DNA of 64,000 nt from Cytophagales bacterium (GTDB taxonomy: Bacteria > Bacteroidota > Bacteroidia > Cytophagales > Bernardetiaceae): the NCBI GenBank assembly GCA_013299045.1, contig JAAFJX010000012.1, positions 1 to 64,000 on the forward strand. Direction: 5' to 3'. The notes below the pieces were generated by a model, which searched no databases, was not told where the DNA came from, and saw only the letters and a list, made by a program, of their open reading frames with translations. Shown here piece after piece: positions 28,001-36,488 of the stretch (the first letter of the stretch is position 1; the number at the start of each line of letters is the position of its first letter). The position numbers and the translations under genes are program-made.

Positions 28001-30303
28001 TTTTTGAGAGCGGCTCCCTGCTCGTTTGGGCTGTGGACAATGACCTCAAAATCATGGAATTTAATAATAACTTTTCCGCGTTTATTGAACTCCAATACGG
28101 TTTAGAAACCGAAAAGCGCGCCCCAATTCTAAGTTTTTATCAAAAAAGTTCTCAGGGTGAAACTTTGTTTTGGCAAACCAAATATGCAGCCGCTCTGATG
28201 GGCGAGGAGCAAAAGTTTGAAATACGTATGGAGAATGAGCAATTGGGTTCAATATGGCATCAAATAGTCCTTAGTCCTATTTTTGATAAAGAAGGCCAAA
28301 ATGTTATAGAAGTGGCTGGTGTGGCGCAAGATATTACTGAACAAAAAGTACAAGACGAGTCGCTGAGGCGAAGCGAACGTAAGTTTCGGACTATTTTTGA
28401 ATCCTTCCAAGACCTTTACTTTAATACAAACCGCAATGGCTTTCTACGCATGATTAGCCCCTCTGTGAAGGACTTTTTTGGCATGAGTGAAACCCAGAGC
28501 GTAGGCTTGCATATAGATGACCTCTTTCGCCAGAGCCTGAGCTTTGAAGAAATTTTGGCAGAACTCCGTACCAAAAGTAATTTGAGCATCAAAAACCGCG
28601 AAATACTAATAGGGGCTTCGGCGCAGGGCAAATACCTTTTGGCCAACTTCCGATTGTTACTGGACGAAAATGGTCAAATAGATGGCCTAGAGGGCACTGC
28701 TCGAGATATTTCGGAACTCAAGCAAACCACCCAAGAGCTTGTAAAGGCTAAAGAGCTCGCCGAAAAATCCTTAGAAGTAAAAAAGCAGTTCCTTTCTAAC
28801 ATGAGCCACGAAATTAGAACTCCCATGAATGGCATTATGGGTATGATTGACCTGCTCGGACTTACAGACTTGCAGCCAGAGCAAGGCCAGTACGTCAGTA
28901 CCATTAAAAAGTCTTCGGTAACCCTCTTGAATATCCTGAACGACATTCTTGACCTCTCAAAAATTGAAGCAGGGCAAGCCACCATACGCCCAACTAAAGT
29001 AGCAGTCAAAAACATTCTAGAAAAAATCCATACGCTCTTTGTACAAGAAGCTATCCGTAAACAAAATTCATTCAACTATCGGGTTCATGACAACGTTCCT
29101 CCCTGTGTGTTGATGGACGAAACCCGTGTTTTGCAAGTGCTTTCTAACCTTACGTCTAATGCCATCAAGTTCACGGAAAAAGGCAAGGTGGAGGTGTTGG
29201 TCAGTTTGGTGAGCAAAGATGCTGATAATTGGCTCAAGTTTGAAGTCATAGATACAGGTATAGGCATAGCAGAGGCAGACCTCAAGCTCCTTTTCCGTTC
29301 TTTTAGCCAAGTTCAGAGCAATTATACCAAGTCTTTTGGTGGTACAGGCTTGGGTTTGGCTATTTCCAAGGAGCTCTGCCGCTTAATGAATGGCGACATT
29401 GGTGTGGAGTCTGTACCACACAGAGGCAGTAATTTTTGGTTTACGGTAGGCATCAACATTTGTGATGCGCAGGACGTGGAGAGTATGCAGCCGCTCGTAG
29501 AAGCACAAGAAGAGTTAATGAATCATTTTCAGGACGTTACACCGAAAATTTTAGTAGTTGATGACAATCAGGTGAACCTCATGGTGGCTTCAAAAATCCT
29601 TGCTACTGCTGGCTGTGCAGTACAAACGGCACGCAGCGGCGTAGAGGCTATTGAGATTGCCACGCAGCAAGAATTTGACTTGATTTTCATGGATATTCAA
29701 ATGCCAGAAATGAGCGGCATAACCACTACCCAAATTCTCAAGTCCAAAAAGAGTGATTTGCCGCCCATTATTGCCCTAACGGCGTTTACACTGCCCGAAG
29801 AGCGCGAAGCCTTTTTAGCCGAAGGCATGACAGACTTTCTGGCCAAGCCTATTCGTGCAAATTTATTGATTAACAAAGTTCAAGAATGGATTTTCAGAAA
29901 ACTCGCCCAGGGGATAGCCGAGCCGTCGCCTAGTCCTGAGGCTTCCATTGACATACTGCCTGTTTTGAATAAAAAAGCTATTGAACAACTCGCAAAGTAT
30001 GGCGGCAAGGAACTACTTGAAGAAAGCCTTGTGCAATTCAATACGGAAACCAGAGAGCTATTGCAATTGGCTGTAACTGCTGTTGAAGACAACGATTTGT
30101 CGGAATTTAAGAGGAATGTTCACACCATAAAAGGTTCAGCAGGAACGGTAGGGGCCGAACGTATGCACAAGCGCGCCTCTAGGCTCGAGCTTCATGCCAA
30201 ACAGAACGACTTAAAACTTATCAAAGCTGAGTTACCGCAACTCAAACAAGACTTTGAAGACTTTTTGGCGCTGTATAAAATTGATTTAGAGCGTTTTAAT
30301 TAA
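25063..30303 (+). CDS. Hybrid sensor histidine kinase with multiple PAS and GAF domains, receiver and Hpt
   Basis: A 1746-residue cytoplasmic kinase with no membrane segment. Rough domain order: PAS-like (45-150), PAS (160-265), GAF-like (295-425), PAS (435-560), PAS (570-690), PAS (695-810), GAF (815-970), PAS (976-1095), PAS (1105-1220). Next come HisKA with phospho-acceptor H1249 (NMSHEIRTPMNG), the HATPase domain (VLSNLTSNAIKFTEKG, then GTGLGLAISKEL, about 1350-1460), receiver with D1544 (LIFMDIQMPEMSG), and a C-terminal Hpt domain with H1687 (VHTIKGSAGTVGA). It is a complete phosphorelay within one chain, lacking an output domain. The ligands of the PAS and GAF domains are unknown. The SUFU-like gene follows 33 bases later. 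Confidence 0.9.
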   Translation: MQNILSQQHLLDEIYKLQQQNIQLMALVQQFAPEAIQGNDEAETQVSFMRFEAKHNMAGRILWANDAALKVFSTDNKGAYLMDLLTADEARYVDVYLNNLRQFKVARGTVKCLDKHGNLLFLDFKSELVQSSQDRLVHITAQDVTALRHASHWLKQSNAFYKAIYDNDSSAILVVNERREIIEANHTAEQQYKIERQRLIGQDLLTLWQFTDLSRSQLERTFKRTRLEKEVIFLLRDRALAPKNRTLKISLCKSRFFGKEVTIVYSQEVSALGESDFQDVYQNIQRDDEGARLLTADNRLQDIILRFINRLFQLNYVKAGGFWEIDQEEHCATLKFCLNIPNSLIALLRKLDLNTYRTIFVNGESAELKPFSLHAEQERPLLLMPIKIEDQVAFALFIEVDPFYRNANAVLNVFASELSAHLTRSHLQKKIIQSENLFRTVADHSPALICLRASESNIVFYNQLWDTCVAKARSTDTHAAWVRAVHQDDLKNVEDALRKAFANGEKYEVTYRLNCNAKKSYRWLLENGAPYYDEKGKFKGYVCSAIDITMQKEREVAEQQKALLAHAKLQLENLLQNSPFVTLTLDLQYNITYCNSTFYKLTGWNPEDVIGEPLETFFELEGIKKVEDIEQFTDNSEAYLKTSYGELLPVGYKALLLNDPAGEINTINIVAEDKSEKLKMMETMQRGHKMLRDLFDNATDLITIFSGTDGSVLFANRAWKRSFESLDPMNPRTNFYDVLHPDYLESTKKLLFKSKESGLTQEISFILINKFGEKIYAEGGLSFNEEKNAPPIFKAILKDTTQRTIAERSQRLYYQISKHSVNAMRLSELYKNVYEELKNELAIDSFLVVLFNEEQEFEFPFYVNSQLVNDTGIHGQALAEYALRHFDTTQYLSMANITDLVQHGKIKDLKNLPRVWMCVPLFIEQEKIGMAILQYFDESKQFNLNDLEVLNFISGQLSTAIARSKNQEELRKQSANLNAIFESGSLLVWAVDNDLKIMEFNNNFSAFIELQYGLETEKRAPILSFYQKSSQGETLFWQTKYAAALMGEEQKFEIRMENEQLGSIWHQIVLSPIFDKEGQNVIEVAGVAQDITEQKVQDESLRRSERKFRTIFESFQDLYFNTNRNGFLRMISPSVKDFFGMSETQSVGLHIDDLFRQSLSFEEILAELRTKSNLSIKNREILIGASAQGKYLLANFRLLLDENGQIDGLEGTARDISELKQTTQELVKAKELAEKSLEVKKQFLSNMSHEIRTPMNGIMGMIDLLGLTDLQPEQGQYVSTIKKSSVTLLNILNDILDLSKIEAGQATIRPTKVAVKNILEKIHTLFVQEAIRKQNSFNYRVHDNVPPCVLMDETRVLQVLSNLTSNAIKFTEKGKVEVLVSLVSKDADNWLKFEVIDTGIGIAEADLKLLFRSFSQVQSNYTKSFGGTGLGLAISKELCRLMNGDIGVESVPHRGSNFWFTVGINICDAQDVESMQPLVEAQEELMNHFQDVTPKILVVDDNQVNLMVASKILATAGCAVQTARSGVEAIEIATQQEFDLIFMDIQMPEMSGITTTQILKSKKSDLPPIIALTAFTLPEEREAFLAEGMTDFLAKPIRANLLINKVQEWIFRKLAQGIAEPSPSPEASIDILPVLNKKAIEQLAKYGGKELLEESLVQFNTETRELLQLAVTAVEDNDLSEFKRNVHTIKGSAGTVGAERMHKRASRLELHAKQNDLKLIKAELPQLKQDFEDFLALYKIDLERFN

Positions 30304-30336
30304 TATACAGTTTCATTTTATTCAAAAAAAACCATC

Positions 30337-30936
30337 ATGTCTGAAAAAAAAGGTGGAATAAAAGCACCCAAAGCGCTATCGCCATTAGAGCGCTATTTGG
30401 CATATCTAGACGATATTTTTGAAGTAGAGCCAGAATTTTATGAGAGTGAGCTTGCGAGCGCTGATTCCAAGGGCATTCTAAGTATTGTGTACCGAAATAT
30501 TCCCGAAGAGGGCTACATAACAGCTTTTACTTATGGTCTTTCGCTTATGGAGCACCCCGACTGGCTAGAAGGGACAAAACCAGAACTTTGTATTTCGGTA
30601 GAATCCGATAGCCTAGACTGGGCGCTCATTCCAGGTTTTTGGGCTAGCGAACTGGGTGGCGAGTGTTCGTTTTCTTATGGCGAGATTCTTGAGCTGGAAG
30701 AAGAGGTAAGCGAAGACTCCGCTATGGACTCATTCTTCCTCTTTGCGCCTAGCATTCTTGAAGCAGAGGATTATAGCGATATAGACATCGGTTTGCCCTA
30801 CCGAATCAACTTTGTTTCTCTCTACCCAATTTATGCTTCCGAAATACCTATTTACAAACAAATTGGTATAGAAAATTTTTGGAAACATGCCCAATACGAC
30901 AATTTCAGTGTTAAAAGGCCATCGATAAATGAATGA
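30337..30936 (+). CDS. Suppressor-of-fused (SUFU)-like domain protein
   Basis: 199 acidic residues, no signal peptide. The central part, AFTYGLSLMEHPDWLEGTKP then ELCISVESDSLDWALIPGFW, resembles the bacterial SUFU domain, where a TYGLS-type strand is followed by a P-x-W and an ELCI strand. In bacteria this domain is often an immunity protein or a stand-alone conserved protein. The assignment is by pattern memory and could be wrong. It lies 33 bases after the hybrid kinase gene with no promoter visible between, so the two are probably co-transcribed. Confidence 0.6.
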   Translation: MSEKKGGIKAPKALSPLERYLAYLDDIFEVEPEFYESELASADSKGILSIVYRNIPEEGYITAFTYGLSLMEHPDWLEGTKPELCISVESDSLDWALIPGFWASELGGECSFSYGEILELEEEVSEDSAMDSFFLFAPSILEAEDYSDIDIGLPYRINFVSLYPIYASEIPIYKQIGIENFWKHAQYDNFSVKRPSINE

Positions 30937-30966
30937 GAAGATAAGCGCTTAAATTAACCTCTCTTG

Positions 30967-31305
30967 AGTCGTCAGAAAGCCCTTTTTGAGGTTTTCGAGT
31001 TCCAAACACCCTCTTTTGTCTCTTGTAGATGCCCTTTTCCCGCGTTTTCAAATAACTTTTTGCCAAATGCCTTAGGGACACCCTCATGATTTTGGGTAGC
31101 TTTTCTCTCTACTTTTTGCCTTGATGCAGAACCGAAGCGCGCGCTGAAAGTTCTGGCTCTAGGTCATAGCAAAAAAATCAAGCCTCGCAAAAGGCCAATT
31201 TAGATGAAAAAAGAACCTTTTTTCATCTAAAACAGCGAATGGCTTTTTCTTTGATTCAATCTCTTACAAAACAGAGTTGCACATATGTGTTTCAAGGGAC
31301 GACTA
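30967..31305 (-). repeat. Dispersed mosaic repeat, copy C
   Basis: On the minus strand copy C starts TAGTCGTCCCTTGAAA at 31305 and shortly reaches GAATCAAAGAAAAAGCCATT and CGCTG, shared with copy B. Next is a perfect 15-bp hairpin (TTTAGATGAAAAAAG at 31199-31213 with its complement at 31217-31231, three-base loop). Then comes a block shared with copy D (31112-31180: GAACTTTCAGC... GTTCTGCATCAAGGCAAAAAG). An AGTCGTC at 30967-30973 may be the other end, in inverted orientation, but the match is only seven bases. No gene lies in this gap. Confidence 0.65.
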
Positions 31306-32301
31306 CTTAAACTTATCAATCAAACCCAGGGCAGCCAAAAGAGAGTCGCGTCTGTATATGCGGGTAAGGCGAGCGGTTTCGGGCGGCAAGCACTTGGTAT
31401 CTACTTTCATAAAAATACGGTGTGCGCGGCAATAGTTCTTGGAATAGAACCAACCTTCGGCCAAAGCATAAATAAAATGGGCAAAAATACTGTCGTAATC
31501 TTCTGGTCTTACCAGTTCGGATAGGCCTGGTACCGAAAACTGGTAGCTTTTAAGTATGTTTTTATCTGCTACAAAGCCAGCCAGGAGCTTGCGTTGTTTG
31601 TCGAGGTCTAAAAAACTGGCAAGTCCCCAGTAAATGAGAGCAGTTTCTTCCAAAAAAGGTTTATAGTTGGCAGACTTGGCTGCACTGTGCTGTCTAAAGT
31701 TGGCTATGGTGGCTGTGTTGGTATAAATGCCAGAAGTGGCATTGAGTAATAAGTATTTCAGATACAACTCTTTGTCCATACAAAAATGCAAAAGTTCATT
31801 TAGCCCACCCACGCGCTGCACAAAACTCATCTTATAGAACGTAGAAGGTTGTACCTGCGCTCCATAAGCTATGAATCGGACTAAGTCCACGTCCATTCGC
31901 GAGCCTTCGGCAGGCAAAAGTTGGTTTTTGGACTGGTCGTAGTACTGAATGTTTCCGCTATAAAGCGTTACGGTTTCGTTTTTGAAGGCCGCCGCCACCT
32001 CCAAAAGGGCTTTTGGTGCGAGCCAGTCATCGCTGTTGAGCCAATTAAAAATAGTGCCTGTGGCTCTAAAAATTCCTTTATTAATAGCATGACTCTGCCC
32101 TCTATCCTTTTGACTTTCCCAATAGGTTAGGTGCTTAGCATATTTTTTTATAATATCAACACTACCGTCTTGTGAGCCGCCGTCAATTACAATGTACTCT
32201 AAATTAGGGTAATCTTGGCTCAAGACGGAATCAATTGTTTGCTCTATGTAAGAAGCTTGGTTCAAAGAGGGCGTAACAATCGTAATCTTAGGCCAGTTCA
32301 T
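31303..32301 (-). CDS. Family 2 glycosyltransferase
   Basis: 332 residues. The N-terminal GT-A fold is clear: TIVTPSLNQASYIEQTIDSV (residues 6-25), VIDGGSQDGS, the segment GQSHAINKGI, and the acidic metal-binding motif NWLNSDDW near residue 90. This transfers a sugar from a nucleotide-sugar donor, probably in surface polysaccharide synthesis. The C-terminal third has no recognised domain. The TAG stop codon (31303-31305 read on the minus strand) is the first three bases of repeat copy C, so the C-terminus of the protein is set by the repeat junction. It stands alone without other sugar genes. Confidence 0.85.
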   Translation of the reverse strand: MNWPKITIVTPSLNQASYIEQTIDSVLSQDYPNLEYIVIDGGSQDGSVDIIKKYAKHLTYWESQKDRGQSHAINKGIFRATGTIFNWLNSDDWLAPKALLEVAAAFKNETVTLYSGNIQYYDQSKNQLLPAEGSRMDVDLVRFIAYGAQVQPSTFYKMSFVQRVGGLNELLHFCMDKELYLKYLLLNATSGIYTNTATIANFRQHSAAKSANYKPFLEETALIYWGLASFLDLDKQRKLLAGFVADKNILKSYQFSVPGLSELVRPEDYDSIFAHFIYALAEGWFYSKNYCRAHRIFMKVDTKCLPPETARLTRIYRRDSLLAALGLIDKFK

Positions 32302-32370
32302 TAGCTTAATGCCATCTATTTTAGGTGTTTATTCGTAAATATTTGTCATAGGCAATGCGCTACTAGGCAT

Positions 32371-33297
32371 TTAATTTTCTAAAATCTTGCGGCGCTTTTT
32401 AGCGACCATATTCTCTGTTTCTACCAAGCGCTCCAAGGCAGTAGCTATGGATAGTTCTACATTCAATACACGTGAGGCACGTTTTACGGCTTGCTCTTCT
32501 TCAAAAGCATAGTCTTGGTCAGAGCGCGCAAACTTGATAGAATCATACAAAAGCAAACGCGCCAAATTCAAGCTGGACTTTAATTTAATTCTATTAACTA
32601 CATCTTCGAAGGCTTCAGTATGGTAGTCATAGTGCATCAAATCCTTCAGCAAATCACTATTAATACCTTTTTCTATGCTAAAGTCATGTATGAACCATAA
32701 GAGTTCTTCTTCAGAGACCTTGCCGTCTGCCCCTGCAATGATGAGCAATGCTTTGCCATAGTCCAGAATCATGTTAGAAGAAACAAGCTCTACAACAAGT
32801 GGATAAGGGGCGTGTGAGTCTGCCTCAAAAAGCTGAACTTTGGTTTTGTGTACATTGGTTTCCATATCAATCAAGCCTTCTACCTCTAGCGCAATGTCTT
32901 CGCGCAGGTTCAAGAATTTTGCTGCTTTTTCTACGGCTTGCTGCTCTTCGTCCGAATATTTGAGGTCTGCTTTAGACATACGCACGGCATCATAAAGCAA
33001 GGCGCGGCGCAAGTTGAGCGGAGCAAAGAAATAAACTTTAGATATAAGTGCTTTTAAGTCTTTGTTCTTATAGTCAAAATCTTTCATGGCAGCAATAACG
33101 CCATTGGGTTCTGTCAATTTGAGGCCAATATCGCGCAGCAACCAGTTGAACTCATCGGTAGAAAGCCCGTCTGCGCCTGCTATGGTCATTAATGCAAAAG
33201 CATAGTTCTTCCAAGACTCAAAGGTAGCTTCCTTGAGACCATATACCGCTTCAGCAAAAGGAGTGGCTTTAATTATCAGATTGTTATCACTATTCAT
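32371..33297 (-). CDS. Tandem TerB-like domain protein
   Basis: 308 residues formed by two homologous halves of about 140 residues. Each has an AxxxxxIAGADGxxxxEExxW motif (first FALMTIAGADGLSTDEFNWL near 38; second ALLIIAGADGKVSEEELLWF near 180), then LRRALLYDAVRMSKAD or LARLLLYDSIKFARSD. The pattern resembles the TerB/tellurite-resistance helical fold with its acidic helix. It is cytoplasmic. The role of stand-alone TerB-like proteins in Bacteroidota is not established. A consensus promoter (33335-33366) lies 38 bases upstream of its start, so it is transcribed on its own. Confidence 0.75.
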   Translation of the reverse strand: MNSDNNLIIKATPFAEAVYGLKEATFESWKNYAFALMTIAGADGLSTDEFNWLLRDIGLKLTEPNGVIAAMKDFDYKNKDLKALISKVYFFAPLNLRRALLYDAVRMSKADLKYSDEEQQAVEKAAKFLNLREDIALEVEGLIDMETNVHKTKVQLFEADSHAPYPLVVELVSSNMILDYGKALLIIAGADGKVSEEELLWFIHDFSIEKGINSDLLKDLMHYDYHTEAFEDVVNRIKLKSSLNLARLLLYDSIKFARSDQDYAFEEEQAVKRASRVLNVELSIATALERLVETENMVAKKRRKILEN

Positions 33298-33334
33298 TAG
33301 CTTGCCATTAGTACATTTTTGATAGGCTACAGGC

Positions 33335-33366
33335 CAAAAGTAGTAAATTCTTTTTTCTAAAGCAAA
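33335..33366 (-). promoter_or_regulatory. Bacteroidota promoter of the TerB-like gene
   Basis: On the minus strand TTTG (33366-33363), a 20-base spacer and TACTTTTG (33342-33335) form a full consensus promoter ending 38 bases before the ATG at 33297. Confidence 0.75.
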
Positions 33367-33398
33367 TTTAGCTTGGCTAAATCAAAAAATAGACCAGT

Positions 33399-33965
33399 CT
33401 ATTCTCTTGCTTGGGCTTCGCGGAGGAGTATCAGCGCAAAAACAGCGTAATTCAAAATATCTTTATAACCAGACGCTATACCTTCCGAAACAATAGTTTG
33501 GCCATTATTGGCTTCTATGCTTTTGATGCGATAGAGCTTCATTAAGATAATGTCTGTGATGCTTTCTACGCGCATATCGCGCCAGGCCTCGCCGTAGTCG
33601 TGGTTTTTATTCTGAAGTAGGCCAGCAATATCTTGCACCTGGGCTTCATAGAGTTGTAGTACCTCCGCGGTGTTCAGCTCTATGCGGCTATCCTTTCTAA
33701 GCTCTAACTGAATAAGCGCCATGATGGCATAATTGATGATACCTGTAAACTCGTCTTGGATACCGTCTTGAACACGCTGTATTTTTTTTTCTTGTATAGT
33801 ACGAATCCTTTTGGCCTTGATAAAAATCTGGTCTGTTATGGCCATAGGTCGTAAAATACGCCAAGACGTGCCATAATCTTTGTTTTTTTTATCAAATAGT
33901 TCGCGGCAGGAACTTATGACTTGCCAAAACTGCTTTTGTGTATCTTCTGTATCAGGGAGTAGCAT
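33399..33965 (-). CDS. DUF1599-family protein
   Basis: 188 residues made of two similar halves. Each carries CRELFDKKNKDYGTSWR-type and LLQNKNHDYGEAWRDMR-type signatures, followed by an isoleucine-rich helix (KRIRTIQEKK; LYRIKSIEANN) and an INYA or LNYA segment. This tandem arrangement is the DUF1599 family, frequent in Bacteroidota and possibly related to nucleotide-binding MazG-like folds. The ATG overlaps the stop of the upstream ABC gene by one base (TAATG), so translation is probably coupled. Function unknown. Confidence 0.85.
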   Translation of the reverse strand: MLLPDTEDTQKQFWQVISSCRELFDKKNKDYGTSWRILRPMAITDQIFIKAKRIRTIQEKKIQRVQDGIQDEFTGIINYAIMALIQLELRKDSRIELNTAEVLQLYEAQVQDIAGLLQNKNHDYGEAWRDMRVESITDIILMKLYRIKSIEANNGQTIVSEGIASGYKDILNYAVFALILLREAQARE

Positions 33966-35809
33966 TAGGGTTTTGGCGAATAATGACTGTGGTGTATCTT
34001 AGCTTTGATGAGTGCTTTGCGTTTGCTTTCAAAGTCGCCTGTTGGAATGGAGTTGATGAGCTTTTGAGTGTATTCGGACTGAGGTTTTGTATAAATATCT
34101 TCCGAAAAAGCCTCCTCCACAATGCACCCCTGGTTCATCACAAAAATACGACTGGCTATGAACTTAACAACGGCTAAGTCGTGCGAGATAAAGATGTAAG
34201 TGAGGTCGTATTTTTGTTTCAAATGATTGAGCAAGTTCAATACTTGTGCCTGCACGGATACATCAAGCGCCGAAACAGACTCATCGCAAATAATAAACTT
34301 GGGCTGAATACCCAGCGTGCGTGCAATACATACCCTTTGGCGCTGCCCGCCCGAAAGCTGGTGCGGATAGCGGTCATAATAAATTTCGCTCAAATTAACG
34401 TTTTGCAGCAAATCTATGGCAATATCCCGCCTTTCGGAATCCGATTTCCCTATACCGTGTACCCGCATTGGCTCAATGATGGATTCGCCTATGCTCATGC
34501 GTGGGTTCAAGGAAGCATAGGGGTCTTGGAAAATGATTTGAACATTCCGTCTAAAAGCACGCAACTCCTTGGTTTTCATTCCAATAACATCTTTGCCATC
34601 AAAAATTATTTTCCCGCTTTGCGGCTCAACAAGGCGCAAAATAGAACGACCCAAGGTAGATTTGCCACAGCCCGACTCTCCTACCAAACCTATAGTTTCG
34701 CCTTTGTAAACTGTAAGACTTACGTCATCAACTGCTTTTACGTAAGATTTGGCTTTGCCCCAGAGCGTTTTTTCTTTTGCAAAATACGTTTTCAAATTTT
34801 CTATTTGCAGAATAGGCTCTCTTTTGAGAGAGTTTTCGTACTGCTCGCGGAGTTCTTCTTCGCTTTCATAATTGAACAATATGGCTTGGCCTACTGACTG
34901 AAACTTTTGTTTGCCGTCTTCAGTGCCCATAAAATCAGCAACTGTAGGCAATATTTTTAGCTTGGCATCGAGGCGTGGGCGGCAAGCCAACAATCCTTTT
35001 GTGTAGGGGTGCTGAGGGTTCGTAAACACATCTTCCACAAAGCCCTGCTCTACAATTTGCCCTTTCCACATGACCAGAACGCGGTCTGCTACCTCTGCAA
35101 TCACGTTGAGGTCGTGCGAGATAAAAATGACAGACATTTGCGAACTGGCTCGCAACTCGTTGATGGTTTCTAAGATAGCCGCCTGCACGGTTACGTCCAG
35201 TGCAGTAGTAGGCTCGTCGGCTATTAGCAGCGATGGATTGCAAACCAAAGACATAGCAATCATAACGCGTTGCTTCTGCCCGCCCGAAATTTCATGCGGA
35301 TAAGCATTAAAAATTCGGTGGGGGTCTGGCAGATGCACTTGGTCAAATGCAGCCAAGGTCATTTCTTTGGCACGCTTAGAGTCCACGCCTTTTTCATGCT
35401 TCAAAATGGTTTCAATGACCTGACTTCCACAAGTATAAACAGGATTAAGGCTGGTCATAGGCTCTTGAAAAATCATAGAAATTTCTTTGCCTCTAATCTC
35501 TCTGATGTCCTTGCGGGGCAAGGTTAGCAGACTGACCATTTTTTGGGGGTGGGTATCGTCTTGATAAAGCGCACTTTTGAATCGGATTTCACCACTGCTT
35601 ATGCGTCCGGGTGGGGTTTGAATCAACTGCATCAAAGACAAGGACGAAACCGTTTTGCCTGAACCAGACTCCCCCACAATGCCTAGTGTTTCACCTTGCT
35701 TAATGCTAAAACTGATGTTATCAACGGCCTTAACAAGTTTTTTGTTCTTGCCAAACTCTACGGTCAGATTATTGACTTCCAGCAAACTTGGGGCATTCTT
35801 GTCGTACAT
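33965..35809 (-). CDS. Fused two-domain ATPase of an oligopeptide/dipeptide-type ABC transporter
   Basis: 614 residues containing two complete ABC ATPase domains, equivalent to DppD and DppF in one chain. The first has [17 protein letters not shown] and [12 protein letters not shown]; the second has [18 protein letters not shown] and [12 protein letters not shown]. Each is followed by the oligopeptide-family C-terminal segment with HPYTKGLL and SEYTQKLI. It should energise import of peptides or related solutes, but no permease or binding protein gene is in the window. A longer frame from 35872 exists; the ATG at 35809 ([10 protein letters not shown]) begins just before the first domain. It is probably co-transcribed with the upstream lipoprotein gene and the downstream DUF1599 gene. 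Confidence 0.87.
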   Translation of the reverse strand: MYDKNAPSLLEVNNLTVEFGKNKKLVKAVDNISFSIKQGETLGIVGESGSGKTVSSLSLMQLIQTPPGRISSGEIRFKSALYQDDTHPQKMVSLLTLPRKDIREIRGKEISMIFQEPMTSLNPVYTCGSQVIETILKHEKGVDSKRAKEMTLAAFDQVHLPDPHRIFNAYPHEISGGQKQRVMIAMSLVCNPSLLIADEPTTALDVTVQAAILETINELRASSQMSVIFISHDLNVIAEVADRVLVMWKGQIVEQGFVEDVFTNPQHPYTKGLLACRPRLDAKLKILPTVADFMGTEDGKQKFQSVGQAILFNYESEEELREQYENSLKREPILQIENLKTYFAKEKTLWGKAKSYVKAVDDVSLTVYKGETIGLVGESGCGKSTLGRSILRLVEPQSGKIIFDGKDVIGMKTKELRAFRRNVQIIFQDPYASLNPRMSIGESIIEPMRVHGIGKSDSERRDIAIDLLQNVNLSEIYYDRYPHQLSGGQRQRVCIARTLGIQPKFIICDESVSALDVSVQAQVLNLLNHLKQKYDLTYIFISHDLAVVKFIASRIFVMNQGCIVEEAFSEDIYTKPQSEYTQKLINSIPTGDFESKRKALIKAKIHHSHYSPKP

Positions 35810-35864
35810 GGCGCTTATTTTTTTGAGTAGTTTGATGAAGATTGGTAGAAAACTATGCCAAAAA

Positions 35865-36425
35865 TTACTCAATAGTGAGCTTAGGCAAAGTATCGAGTAG
35901 TATGCGTCGGTCGGAGGTGGCTATTCTCACCACAAAACGTTGCTTAGCTTGTGTGGGTTTATTTTCAAGAAAAAGTAAAAACTCGTCCTCCACTTGCCCA
36001 GCGCTGCGAGCAAACATACGAATAAATTCCGATAGCAATACTTTATCAGGAATAGTTTTTTTATATGATGCCTTAAAGTACATATTCAGTGCCTGATTGG
36101 GTAAAATTGTGTTGAAAGTATCGAGGCTAAAAACAGCGATGCTATCAATGTAGGCATTTGGCTTTATGGTGGCTTTGCCTTGAGCGCCAGGGCTGCTTTG
36201 TGCGCTAATCAATCGCGCATTGAGTTTTACGTCCAAATAAAACCCTTCGGGTTTGGTAGATAAAAGTGTGTTTGCCAATGTATTATCGCTGCTGTTACGG
36301 ACATCTGTACTCAAAAAAGACCAATGATAAGCCTCTACGAATGAACCGCAACTTGCTACCTGAAAAACGACTAGAACAGCTAAAAAACAAAGGCTTGCCT
36401 TTTGTAAGGAATGGTCTTGGAGCAT
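35865..36425 (-). CDS. Lipoprotein of unknown function
   Basis: 186 residues beginning with a lipoprotein signal: a hydrophobic core followed by a V-A-S-C lipobox near residue 26. The remainder is beta-rich with no recognised motif (for example IDSIAVFSLDTFNTILP). It is likely attached to the outer membrane facing the periplasm. It resembles, in length and lipobox position, gliding-type or other Bacteroidota lipoproteins, but I cannot name a family. It heads an operon with the fused ABC ATPase and DUF1599 genes and has a consensus promoter 64-94 bases upstream of its ATG. Confidence 0.7.
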   Translation of the reverse strand: MLQDHSLQKASLCFLAVLVVFQVASCGSFVEAYHWSFLSTDVRNSSDNTLANTLLSTKPEGFYLDVKLNARLISAQSSPGAQGKATIKPNAYIDSIAVFSLDTFNTILPNQALNMYFKASYKKTIPDKVLLSEFIRMFARSAGQVEDEFLLFLENKPTQAKQRFVVRIATSDRRILLDTLPKLTIE

Positions 36426-36488
36426 AATTTTGGGGTTTACCTGTTGTTATAGGGTATCAAAAAACACAAAGAAAAGAGGTTTTAAGTG

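Noticed and set aside
30337-30936. SUFU-like gene as the immunity half of a toxin system
   Set aside because: No toxin gene is adjacent; the neighbour is a signalling kinase.
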